The notes below the pieces were generated by a model. The model was given only the letters and a program-made list of their open reading frames with translations, ran no database searches and was not told the origin of the DNA. Shown here piece by piece: positions 8,228-17,767 of a DNA stretch of 24,858 nt. Every line of letters starts with the position of its first letter. The stretch's first letter is position 1. Source of the stretch: Myxococcales bacterium (GTDB taxonomy: Bacteria; UBA10199; 2-02-FULL-44-16; JAAZCA01); assembly GCA_012513515.1 (NCBI GenBank), contig JAAZCA010000015.1, forward strand, positions 1 through 24,858, written 5' to 3'. The position numbers were made by a program, and so were the translations under genes.

Positions 8228-8546
8228 AACCTACCTCCCTCTCTCTCGGGCGCTTACCATGCAAGAGGCTTGCCATATTTTAACAGTATAACTAAGTGAA
8301 ATTACTAAATAAAAATAGATGAGGAGCGCTGGAAGTCGCAAAAATACCCCAAAATGAGGAAATTACGGGGTTTTGAATCCCCAGAGTCAATTTTTGGACA
8401 TTTCACGAAATGGAGAGGGACTAAGCAAAATAGGGGATCCGGTGAATGCTGTGATATGCTTCAAAACCTTTCCACAAGATTTTTTGAACGCCAAAAAGTC
8501 GAAGCCGGACCAAGAAATATATCGCTCAGGAAGGAGAAATTTTAGC
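8228..8546. other. AT-rich spacer with no gene seen
   Basis: No coding sequence is supported. On the minus strand TATACT (8290-8285) with TTTATT 17 bp upstream (8313-8308) could be the promoter of the small operon. The rest is AT-rich, with a GGGGATCC fragment near 8435 that recalls an arm of the REP unit at 8595. Confidence 0.4.
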
Positions 8547-8594
8547 AACCTCCGAAAAACTATGCTCTTGTCATCCCCGAATGACGAGAAGGTT

Positions 8595-8624
8595 GTCATC
8601 CCCGAGTGCTTTAATCGGGGATCC
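8595..8624. repeat. REP-like hairpin repeat, intact copy
   Basis: ATCCCCGA (8598-8605) and TCGGGGAT (8615-8622) form an 8-bp stem in a unit starting GTCATCCCCGA. A half copy (TCATCCCCGA) lies just before it at 8571, and a degenerate copy at 6260-6289. Confidence 0.65.
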
Positions 8625-8649
8625 AGCAACGACCGTGACCGGGAAAAAC

Positions 8650-8790
8650 AGAAGCCAGAAGCGAGAGGCTAGAAGCTAGAAAAATCTCGCCTGGAGAAAT
8701 ATCGCTTCTCACTTCTAGATTCTAGCTTCTTGATGTTTTGGTCGATGGTCAATCGTCCATGGTCGAAGTTATTGTTACAGCTAGCTTTTC
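8650..8790 (-). repeat. 141-bp dispersed repeat, copy A
   Basis: Its reverse complement aligns without gaps to 24718-24858, with 8 differences in 141 bases. Read in the direction of the gene ending at 8804, it starts 13 bp after the stop. It contains GAAAAGCTAGCTGTAACAAT, a GACCATGGACGATTGACC block, and then AGAAGCTAGAA, which can pair with the distal TTCTGGCTTCT to form a long imperfect hairpin. Confidence 0.9.
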
Positions 8791-8803
8791 GGAGGTTACC
8801 TTA

Positions 8804-9886
8804 TTAGATTCGATCCTGCGCAGGACCGTCCATTATATTTGAAGGGATCTTCTCTAAAATGTTAAGTCCTATCGATTTCGTAATGAAGATCCCCCCCAGT
8901 ATAAGCCAGAGGTAGGCTGTAAAAAATCTCCACAGGACAACGAATACTCCTAGTATGTGCGTCGGCAGATAGGCAGAGAACATCAGGTATGATCCACCCT
9001 CCGCCACGCCGGATCCACCAGGGGTAGGCGTGAAATACAGGAAAAAATAAAGGACGAACTGGATCATTATGACATCCAGCGGAGCTATGTAGAATCCAAG
9101 TCCGACGATTATCGCATAGGCTATCAGATAGTTCATCGCTAGCGCCAAAACCGTAAGCACAACTACAACCAGTACAGTCTTCTTCTGGTAGCGCATGAAA
9201 TTCTTCATGCACTTCACGAAGTCCTCTATCCAGACATCGATTTTTTTCTCAAAGCTTCCCGCGTACCGCGAAAGAAATTTACACTTCGATATTCGCATGC
9301 GAATCTTGCGTATGAATTTCCCCACCTTTCTCGGTCTATAAAAGGCATATATCAACGCCATTACAAGCATGACTATTACAGTTGCAATCAGGTAGAAGAA
9401 CCATCTCAGATGCTCGTTTTGAACAAGCTCACCGCGAAAAAAAATCACAGCTGGCGCACCCATGACTATCAACAGAAGAACGAGAAAACCGCGCATCAAT
9501 GCTACGCTGAGAGCCTTGCCGAACGGAACCCCCTTGCTGGTTAGCATGTAGATCATGAGGGGTTCGCCGCCGGTTGCCGTAGGAGATATCGAGGAAAGAA
9601 AGTAATAGGAGATGATCGTCTCTATGGAATACAAAAATCCGATTTTGATTCCCGCAGCCGCTTTGACAAGCAGTCTCATGATCACAGCGTTCATAACGAT
9701 CATTCCAGAGCTGAGAACGAAGGCTAGCAGCATGTAAGAGCTCTTCATCTCGAGGATCGCGTGCCAAGTTTTGGGACCCGCCGTTTTGCCAACGACAAAA
9801 CCTATGATCACTATCGTGATAGCGCAGAAAATTAAAAAAAGCCGCTTTATCGAGGCCTTTTTTTTTCGAGCTGCCCTTTTTAGCAT
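8804..9886 (-). CDS. Flippase-like integral membrane protein (LPG synthase TM / UPF0104 family)
   Basis: A 360-residue inner membrane protein with a basic N-terminus (MLKRAARKKKASIKR) and about eight hydrophobic segments. The conserved SSISPTATGGEPL motif (about 96-108), a following VALMRGF, and PTPGGSGVAEGG near residue 290 are typical of the lysylphosphatidylglycerol synthetase transmembrane domain family, whose members translocate or modify lipids. The catalytic C-terminal domain of MprF is absent, as in many stand-alone members, so transport of a lipid or isoprenoid-linked glycan is the more likely role (inference). The ribosome site GGGTGGTG is moderate. It is a single gene, and the 141-bp repeat lies directly after its stop. 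Confidence 0.88.
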   Translation of the reverse strand: MLKRAARKKKASIKRLFLIFCAITIVIIGFVVGKTAGPKTWHAILEMKSSYMLLAFVLSSGMIVMNAVIMRLLVKAAAGIKIGFLYSIETIISYYFLSSISPTATGGEPLMIYMLTSKGVPFGKALSVALMRGFLVLLLIVMGAPAVIFFRGELVQNEHLRWFFYLIATVIVMLVMALIYAFYRPRKVGKFIRKIRMRISKCKFLSRYAGSFEKKIDVWIEDFVKCMKNFMRYQKKTVLVVVVLTVLALAMNYLIAYAIIVGLGFYIAPLDVIMIQFVLYFFLYFTPTPGGSGVAEGGSYLMFSAYLPTHILGVFVVLWRFFTAYLWLILGGIFITKSIGLNILEKIPSNIMDGPAQDRI

Positions 9887-10098
9887 TTTCTACACCACCC
9901 TTTTTGATTAAAAAAATTACGCACAAAGACCGCCATGCGTGTTTCGAGGCGGCATACACCAATGAAGGCCGGAATACAACGCCCTATCAAATCTAAGCGA
10001 AAAAACTACGCTTTCGCACAGCTTTCTTATTTCTGGATGGAAAAATGATAATCCTCGAATCCCGTTAATGATCAGACGCTTACGTTAGAGACATCCCT

Positions 10099-10107
10099 TG
10101 CTATACT
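10099..10107 (+). promoter_or_regulatory. Putative extended -10 promoter
   Basis: TGCTATACT fits an extended -10 (TGn plus TATACT). The -35 region is poor (TTACGT, 16 bp upstream). A transcript from about 10114 would have a 175-nt leader before the gene at 10290. Confidence 0.4.
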
Positions 10108-10164
10108 TGTCATAGTCAGACGACGCTAATGCCAATGGAGAGCCGATCTGAGAGCGCTAATACA

Positions 10165-10188
10165 TCAAAATTTCTATCAAAATTTCTA
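10165..10188 (+). repeat. 12-bp tandem duplication
   Basis: TCAAAATTTCTA occurs twice head to tail. The unit is a multiple of three and so keeps the frame of the 37-codon ORF that spans it. Confidence 0.75.
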
Positions 10189-10289
10189 GCAACTAATTTA
10201 CGCGTCAGACGAAAAGCTGCCTGCGGGTGCGGATGTCAATAAAGACATAGAATGAAATCCGTTCAATCATTTTTACGGAGAGGGATCTC

Positions 10290-11564
10290 ATGAGTCAGGT
10301 ATTGTTTGCGGGCAACCTAGCCGCCTACGGCACGCTAACGCCGGCGTTTCTAACTTCGATTGCGGCAAACGGCATAGAGCCATTTGTGCTGACGCGTTTT
10401 GGAGAAGTACAATCTGATTTGTTCGCCTCTAAGTTTGACACAGTTTCACAACGCCTTTTAGGCCCCAATAAACTTAGCGACATTAATCCGAGCATAATCC
10501 ACGCCTTCTTCGGCAGGCAGATGCCGGAACTCGATACCATGTCACACGTCGAACACCTGGTCCGCAGGTTCGAAGGCGCTAAATTTTTGGTTGGAATCGA
10601 TAGCGTACAAACTGATCAACTCGCCCTTCACAGCGCGCTTCTGGGCGCCGACGCAATAACAGTTCCACACGCAAGCATAGTGGACGCATTCACAGCCGGC
10701 AGAATGACTACGTTAGCCGAGCTAATACGCGATGTCGAAAAGTCGGGCCGACTTTTCGAAGTTAGGCCGGGTATAGACACCAAGAAGTTCAATCCCTACG
10801 AGGATAGGGCCCTAGACGACAATTATTACAGTGACAGCTCACCCTATGACATCAAAGGCAGATTCAATTTCCACAGCCCCGCAGTCAAGAAGTTTCTATT
10901 AAGCACTTTTTCCCGTAAATACGACCTGTTACATACGCGAGACAGTTTCTCGATGCTCTACGGGCCTGACATTTCAATACCGGGAAACCTTTCTCAGCTC
11001 ATATCCTCCGACTATTTCGGAGAAGACACGCCGAAAGGAGGAATTAACACCTTTTTTGTGGGATCAGATCCAATACCCCCACCGTACCTGGACGGCTTGA
11101 AGGAAAGAGTCGTGCAGTACAGAAAAAAAAATACGGTCGTCTACGTCCACTTGGACGACGAATCCGAATATCGCAGAATGCTTGCCGGAACATACATGGG
11201 GATATTCCCCCCAGAACTAGGAGAGTTTGGGTTCGCAAGCGTCCCCTACGTACAACGAGCGTTCGAGGCCATGCGTTACGGCGTTATGCTTGCGGTTGCC
11301 CCCGCCTTTCAAAGGCAGGGTATCGTACGGCCTCACAAAAACCGCTTGCCCGGAACTCCATACGAAGGCATCGCCTTCCCGGCAGAGGATGACTCGCCCA
11401 AGGCCATGTCCGATGCAAAAGGCTGCATGTACAGGGAGGCATTCGAGTACATAAATGGAAACTACAGATTTTCCGGGGCTGTAGTGGGAGCTATGAGGGT
11501 TCGCTGTAGTTTGGAGGAAACGGTCAAGAGCTATCTGGATATCTATAAAATGCTCTTTTCGTAG
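10290..11564 (+). CDS. Divergent glycogen/starch synthase-like (GT5) glycosyltransferase
   Basis: The 424 residues show GT-B traits of the glycogen synthase family. RPGIDTKKFNPYED (159-172) corresponds to the NGID-x-x-x-WNP stretch, followed by a spaced Ser/Tyr segment as in GlgA. ELGEFGF then AFEAMRYG (324-331) corresponds to the acceptor-proximal E-P-x-G-L and A-x-R-Y-G motifs. The N-terminal K-x-G-G-L ADP-glucose loop of true GlgA is not visible; the start reads AGNLAAYGTLTPAF. The usual G-R-L/QKG donor strand is also missing. So the enzyme may use another donor or be inactive. There is no signal peptide. GGAGAGGGATCTC precedes the ATG. It stands alone, without glg neighbours. Confidence 0.6.
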   Translation: MSQVLFAGNLAAYGTLTPAFLTSIAANGIEPFVLTRFGEVQSDLFASKFDTVSQRLLGPNKLSDINPSIIHAFFGRQMPELDTMSHVEHLVRRFEGAKFLVGIDSVQTDQLALHSALLGADAITVPHASIVDAFTAGRMTTLAELIRDVEKSGRLFEVRPGIDTKKFNPYEDRALDDNYYSDSSPYDIKGRFNFHSPAVKKFLLSTFSRKYDLLHTRDSFSMLYGPDISIPGNLSQLISSDYFGEDTPKGGINTFFVGSDPIPPPYLDGLKERVVQYRKKNTVVYVHLDDESEYRRMLAGTYMGIFPPELGEFGFASVPYVQRAFEAMRYGVMLAVAPAFQRQGIVRPHKNRLPGTPYEGIAFPAEDDSPKAMSDAKGCMYREAFEYINGNYRFSGAVVGAMRVRCSLEETVKSYLDIYKMLFS

Positions 11565-11573
11565 AGGCAGGAA

Positions 11574-11823
11574 TTATCCCAACACTGGCGAGATGCTTCG
11601 CAATGCGGCGCTTCTCCCGCTATCGCTTACGCCGTTGCACCGGCATGCATCATGATATTTTCGCTCGCCGAAGCCGGTACATTCACGTCCATAAAATCAA
11701 AAATTTGTCCCAACCCTCTTGCTCAGCCAGAGCCATTTCGACGACATCATATCCCAACTGACCAGAAATAACATTTTTTTGACGCAAGGGGGTCGTAAAT
11801 ACCGCCAAAATTCCGAATGTAGC
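11574..11823 (-). pseudogene. Remnant of a protein-coding gene C-terminus with two frameshifts
   Basis: Three consecutive protein-like stretches occur in three frames on the minus strand. The first, after a TAG at 11826, includes VISGQLGYDVVEMALAEQEG and stops at 11693. The second includes DVNVPASASENIMMHAGATA and stops at 11627. The third reads NGVSDSGRSAALRSISPVLG and stops at 11574. Joined, they would give one continuous C-terminal region. There is no start or ribosome site upstream, and the 5' part is absent. No family was recognised. The plus strand also has an open stretch here, so the strand call is an inference. Confidence 0.35.
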
Positions 11824-11924
11824 CTATAATTCTTAATTAAATCAACACATTAGCTCAAAACAGTTAGAACAAAAATTGGCATTTTTATTGCTCTGAATCT
11901 TCGACTGTAAAAGCGGGAGGGAAT

Positions 11925-13493
11925 ATGAAAAACCTTAAAATATTGTCACTTTTATTAGCGGCTGTTGCCGTCGGAGTGATTTACTCAAGTGGGTGCGGCA
12001 GTGGCGTCGAGTTTTCGGATATCCCCAGCGAACTGACGGTCGAGCCGGCCTCTACAGAGCTTCTCCTTTCCTGGAGGGGAGTAGATGGGGCATCGTCCTA
12101 CAACATCTACTGGGGGACCTCGCCTGATATTTCCGAAATGAGTCCAAACAAGATAGAGGGGATAGAGGATACATCGTATCTCCACACAGGGCTCCGAAAC
12201 GGGACGAGGTACTACTACGTGGTCACAGGCATAAGCGACACAAAGGAAAGCGCGCCGTCCGATCTGGCATACGGAACCCCTGTTTTCTCGGGAGAAGAAG
12301 ACTTTGAGATAATAATACCGATGAAGAGCACCCCCCCTTGGGGGGATATAGAGCTGAGGATTCTGGCGGACAGCAATGGGTTCATATACCTGATGGTACA
12401 GAAAAATGAAGAGGGACTTTTTGAGGTGTATAAATACAACTCCGATGGAAAACTGGAACGTGGCTTCGGCGAGAATGGCAAGGTTTCGCACGGCCCGGAT
12501 GAGGATGGATGCCTGCTGCGTTACATGGAGGTCAATTCCAGACAGGAGCTCGTAATCGTCGCCGCATGCGGATGTCAAAATCCAGACTGTGAGGGTGATA
12601 GTGTATTCTCTAGGATGTACAGATATCTGCCATCAGGAAAAATAGACAGCTCCTTCGGGGAGGATGGAATAGCAGATGGGACTCCCGGGCATAAGCCGGA
12701 ACAGATAAAGTTCGATGAAAATGACGATATGATCCTGGCTGGACGGATCACCCCCGGACGAAAGCTATCCGTAGCAAAGTACTCCGATGCCGGGAAAGAG
12801 CTTTGGGTCTCTGACGATCAGGAATCGCAAGCAGAAACCAAGGGGCAATCGATACTCATCGATGAGGATGGAAATATCATAGTAGCCTATGACAACGGAG
12901 TAGCGCTGGACGGCGACGAAGATAATCGACAATTCATAGTGTGGAAAATGGATGCGAGAGGAAAGTTGATAAAAAGTTTTAGCAAGAATGGCCGCCTTGA
13001 TCCGGAAGGCTACATGACCGGAATGCTGATGAAGGTGGATTCAGAAAACAGGATCACCACCAACGTAAATACGGCTAAAATGCCGCTGTTCGGAGAGGCT
13101 AGAATTCTAAGATACAGTGAGAGGGGCCTCCTGGACAAGAGTTTCGGAGGCGGAAAAGGCATGATAGAGATGGATAGTGCCTGCGCTACTAATTTCAGAC
13201 CGTCAGTGGCGTATCTGGGAGCCTTGGCGGAGTACGGCGGAAAGTTTATAGGTATAGGAGGGGGCGCGAATGACTTTGAAAGCAGCTTCGCCAACTTAAT
13301 GGGATTCATGTGCATATTCAATGAGGACGGGGATCTCGAGAGATCGATGTTCGAGGATGGCTTCCACTACGGCCCGCCATCATCATTCCCTATGTGGCTC
13401 GACATAGACTCCCTTGGCAGGGTCCTGATCGGCTATCAAGTTATAAATCCGGAACTCGAGATAACTGAAATAAGGGTCTTGAGATACAAATAG
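11925..13493 (+). CDS. Lipoprotein with fibronectin type III domain and delta-60-type repeats
   Basis: An exported protein of 522 residues. The N-terminus has MKNLK, a hydrophobic core and SSGC with Cys24 as likely lipidation site; the -3 residue is Ser rather than the usual Leu, so the lipobox is imperfect. Residues about 33-118 form a fibronectin III domain (SELTVEPASTELLLSWRGVD, then SSYNIYWGTS and GTRYYYVVTGI). The rest carries repeats of the delta-60 type, as in GKLERGFGENG, GKIDSSFGEDG, GKLIKSFSKNG and GLLDKSFGGGKG, which probably fold as a beta-propeller. Function is unknown; surface or periplasmic binding is plausible. GGGAGGGAAT precedes the ATG, and a strong terminator follows. Confidence 0.85.
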   Translation: MKNLKILSLLLAAVAVGVIYSSGCGSGVEFSDIPSELTVEPASTELLLSWRGVDGASSYNIYWGTSPDISEMSPNKIEGIEDTSYLHTGLRNGTRYYYVVTGISDTKESAPSDLAYGTPVFSGEEDFEIIIPMKSTPPWGDIELRILADSNGFIYLMVQKNEEGLFEVYKYNSDGKLERGFGENGKVSHGPDEDGCLLRYMEVNSRQELVIVAACGCQNPDCEGDSVFSRMYRYLPSGKIDSSFGEDGIADGTPGHKPEQIKFDENDDMILAGRITPGRKLSVAKYSDAGKELWVSDDQESQAETKGQSILIDEDGNIIVAYDNGVALDGDEDNRQFIVWKMDARGKLIKSFSKNGRLDPEGYMTGMLMKVDSENRITTNVNTAKMPLFGEARILRYSERGLLDKSFGGGKGMIEMDSACATNFRPSVAYLGALAEYGGKFIGIGGGANDFESSFANLMGFMCIFNEDGDLERSMFEDGFHYGPPSSFPMWLDIDSLGRVLIGYQVINPELEITEIRVLRYK

Positions 13494-13520
13494 TTGAACT
13501 TTAGATTGCTCGATTCCAGG

Positions 13521-13550
13521 AGGGCGCGAAAAAAAATCGCGCCCTTTTTT
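13521..13550 (+). terminator. Strong intrinsic terminator
   Basis: AGGGCGCGA (13521-13529), a 7-A loop, TCGCGCCCT (13537-13545) and a run of T to 13550. It lies 28 bp after the lipoprotein stop. Confidence 0.95.
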
Positions 13551-13805
13551 ATACCCAAAAGGACAGGATCGCTAAAAATCACGAGATGGAAAGAAAATAT
13601 CCGCACCTTACCTGCGAGAAAATACAAGACCATATCATATCGCGTCTAACCACCCGTTTTAAAACCTTTTTATATGGACTTTTCAATTGCTCCATCATAA
13701 TGGGCAGGTGGAGGACTCTGCGTTCTGTTTGGCTTCACGCCGGAGGGGGGTGATTTTTTCTGCGCTGCTCGACATTTTTTTGAACCAAATTAAAATCCAA
13801 ACTGA

Positions 13806-16049
<2,244 letters not shown>

Positions 16050-16073
16050 AAAACCGTCATAAACCAAAAAACC

Positions 16074-16103
16074 GTCAGACGGAGCAAAGTTCCTCCGTCT
16101 GAC
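16074..16103 (+). terminator. First hairpin after isocitrate dehydrogenase
   Basis: GTCAGACGGAG (16074-16084) pairs with CTCCGTCTGAC (16093-16103). An A-run rather than a T-run follows, so it may stabilise the mRNA end or terminate on the other strand. Confidence 0.6.
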
Positions 16104-16111
16104 AGAAAAAA

Positions 16112-16136
16112 GGGGATGTATTCGCATCCCCTTTTT
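16112..16136 (+). terminator. Second, classical terminator after isocitrate dehydrogenase
   Basis: GGGGATG (16112-16118) pairs with CATCCCC (16125-16131), flanked by A on the left and T on the right (16132-16136). It can work in both directions. Confidence 0.85.
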
Positions 16137-16143
16137 CTACTTG

Positions 16144-16157
16144 GCTCCGAAGGCCAG
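16144..16157 (-). repeat. Duplicated 3' end of tRNA-Asn
   Basis: GCTCCGAAGGCCAG is identical to 16307-16320, which covers the last 13 bases of tRNA-Asn and one flanking base. The two copies are 163 bp apart in direct orientation. It may be an attachment-site scar or the relic of a second tRNA gene. Confidence 0.6.
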
Positions 16158-16273
16158 GCGTCGGCTCGCGCTACCCACTCGCCGACACTTCATCATTACA
16201 CAAAAATGGTATGAAGGTCGTCGAACGCTCCGCCTTTCGGCGGAAGTTCTCATCGTGGCATCACAATAAAAGA

Positions 16274-16301
16274 AACGGGAGGACCAAAAGACCCTCCCGT
16301 T
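16274..16301 (-). terminator. Terminator of tRNA-Asn
   Basis: AACGGGAGG (16274-16282) and CCTCCCGTT (16293-16301) form a perfect 9-bp stem. On the minus strand it is followed by TCTTTTATT and starts 7 bp after the tRNA 3' end. Confidence 0.85.
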
Positions 16302-16307
16302 CCTTTG

Positions 16308-16381
16308 CTCCGAAGGCCAGATTCGAACTGGCGACCCGCTGATTAACAGTCAGCTGCTCTGACCGGCTGAGCTACTTCGGA
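16308..16381 (-). tRNA. tRNA-Asn (anticodon GTT)
   Basis: A 74-nt cloverleaf on the minus strand: acceptor TCCGAAG/CTTCGGA, D arm GCTC/GAGC, anticodon stem GCTGA/TCAGC with loop CTGTTAA, variable loop GGGTC, T arm GCCAG-TTCGAAT-CTGGC, discriminator G. CCA is not encoded (next bases CAAA). It is followed by a clear terminator. Confidence 0.98.
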
Positions 16382-16589
16382 ATATCAAATTTTCGAGGTT
16401 CAGAGAGAGACCCCCTCCGGACCAAGGCGGAGGCTACTAACACGAGCATCTAAACTTGTCAAAAGCGATGTGCAAGTTTAACCTGCATATCAAATTTACC
16501 ATAAAAAGCTTAAATAACAGCGAGATACAAAAGGGCCACCCTCATGAGAAGAGGGTATTGCGTACATTTAACGCATCAGACCGCCTAGA
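16382..16589. other. Spacer upstream of tRNA-Asn, hairpins only
   Basis: No gene is supported. CCTCCG/CGGAGG (16414-16433) and ACCCTC/GAGGGT (16538-16556) can form short hairpins. The second could end minus-strand transcription from the relic at 16590, since GGCCCTTTTG follows it on that strand. Confidence 0.4.
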
Positions 16590-16781
16590 TTAGAATCTGC
16601 AGCCCTGTTCGATCTGCTCATCTGTCGGGTTAGATATGGTGATGCTCCGATCCAAATACCGAAGATCGTCGGAAAGATCCAGAGTGCCAACGTAACCGAT
16701 GACGATTGACAATGGACCATTGACCAACTGCGATAATATGCCGACGTTTACATTTTGCTTGCCATCGCACCCCTGCCTCAC
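16590..16781 (-). pseudogene. Possible C-terminal gene remnant with repeat-derived 5' part
   Basis: A 63-codon frame on the minus strand ends in plausible protein sequence (SDDLRYLDRSITISNPTDEQ, then IEQGCRF and stop). Its first half (VNGPLSIVIGYV) comes from DNA that resembles the ACGATTGACC/CCATTGACC block of the 141-bp repeat. There is no ribosome site. It may be a gene 3' end cut by repeat-like DNA, or chance. Confidence 0.25.
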
Positions 16782-16811
16782 TATGAGCCGACAGCTGAAT
16801 CAAGAAACGCC

Positions 16812-17720
16812 ATGAAGCTAAAAAACAGACATAACGAGGAGATGATAGAACTCCTATTCACATGTGAGGATCGCCTGACCCGCGAGGAGGCCGACGAGAT
16901 GATCCGCCGCGGCGAAGAGCTCATACCGCTATTGGGGGAGATCATCATGGACAGGGCCTTCTGGACAGTCGATCTCCCGGAATGGTGGGCCCCTGTCCAT
17001 GCTACCTATATACTCGCATCGATCGGCGGGAAGAGCTCTGTGATTCCGCTGATGGCAGCCCTTCGATGGTCGGATGCCTACGACAACGAATGGGTGACCG
17101 AGGATCTGCCGTCAATACTGGGATCGCTTGGGGAGATCTCATTTACACCTGTAAAGTCCGTTGTGGCAGACAAAAGCGCCGGATGGTCGGCCAGATCCAT
17201 AGCGATGGACGCCCTCGGGTCACACGCCCTGCTGAATCCCACATGCGAAGAGGAGTGTATGAAAATTCTGGCCCGAATAGTCGATGACCCGCGGGAGGAG
17301 TTCGGTGCGCGCAGAAGCGCTGCGTTCGTTCTGGTGGATTTCAGAAGGTCGGATTACAAAAGAGCGCTCATAGGCTTTTCGCAGGCCGAGGAAAATTATG
17401 CAAAGGCCGACCCGAATTACAAAAGAACATTCACCATAAGGGATTTGGAAAAGGATCTAAGCGCCGCGAGATCCGGGCTTGAGATGTACACACGTGATTG
17501 GATGGAGTTTTACTCGCCGGAGCAGATACACAAACGCAAAGAACTCTGGGAAAAAAGCGACCGCGGGGAAACGCAGCTTTTTGGCGATATCCCCGATAAG
17601 CATGGGCAGCAAAAATGGCGCACCCTGGGGGGAAGAAGCGTTATTATGGATCTAAACGGTCCCTGTCCCTGCGGAAGCGGCAGGCCATACAAACGCTGCT
17701 GCTGGAAGAAGGTTCATTAA
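16812..17720 (+). CDS. SEC-C motif protein with HEAT-like helical body
   Basis: The C-terminus NGPCPCGSGRPYKRCC is a SEC-C zinc motif, as at the end of SecA and in many stand-alone proteins. The body is helical, with EELIPLLGEIIMD and HATYILASIGGKSSVIPLMA repeats recalling HEAT-like proteins of the DUF1186 type (resemblance only). There is no signal peptide, so it is cytosolic. The start is uncertain: ATG 16812 gives 302 residues without a clear ribosome site, ATG 16842 has GAGGAG directly in front (too close), and an in-frame TTG at 16755 is less likely. Family similarity becomes visible from about residue 10. Its role is unknown. Confidence 0.8.
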   Translation: MKLKNRHNEEMIELLFTCEDRLTREEADEMIRRGEELIPLLGEIIMDRAFWTVDLPEWWAPVHATYILASIGGKSSVIPLMAALRWSDAYDNEWVTEDLPSILGSLGEISFTPVKSVVADKSAGWSARSIAMDALGSHALLNPTCEEECMKILARIVDDPREEFGARRSAAFVLVDFRRSDYKRALIGFSQAEENYAKADPNYKRTFTIRDLEKDLSAARSGLEMYTRDWMEFYSPEQIHKRKELWEKSDRGETQLFGDIPDKHGQQKWRTLGGRSVIMDLNGPCPCGSGRPYKRCCWKKVH

Positions 17721-17767
17721 AAAGTTTTTTTGTGTTAGCATCCTGCGCCTCAATAGGAGAAAGAACT

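Larger units (their letters stand above)
8547..8797. mobile_element. MITE-like element with 16-bp terminal inverted repeats
   Basis: AACCTCCGAAAAACTA (8547-8562) matches the reverse complement of 8782-8797 at 15 of 16 bases, bounding a 251-bp unit with no coding capacity. Inside are a half and a full copy of the REP hairpin and one copy of the 141-bp repeat. No clear target-site duplication is visible. The composition suggests a non-autonomous element or nested repeats; no transposase is present in the window. Confidence 0.45.
9887..10289. other. Divergent intergenic region with a short ORF
   Basis: It separates the minus-strand membrane protein from the plus-strand glycosyltransferase. It holds an extended -10 element (10099-10107), a 12-bp tandem duplication (10165-10188) and a 37-codon ATG ORF (10129-10242) with the end CGCGCQ. 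No established gene was recognised. Confidence 0.4.

Noticed and set aside
9429-9962. 177-codon minus-strand frame overlapping the flippase-like gene
   Set aside because: Frame-shifted shadow; the membrane protein frame carries the conserved motifs.
11779-11830. TTGACG and a perfect TATAAT upstream of the lipoprotein gene
   Set aside because: The spacing is 40 bp, and the -35 position proper to TATAAT (CCGCCA) does not fit; too weak to list as a promoter.
13680-13790. GC-rich leader before isocitrate dehydrogenase considered as riboswitch or SRP RNA
   Set aside because: It lacks the conserved GGAAG-type core of SRP RNA, and I recognise no riboswitch consensus.
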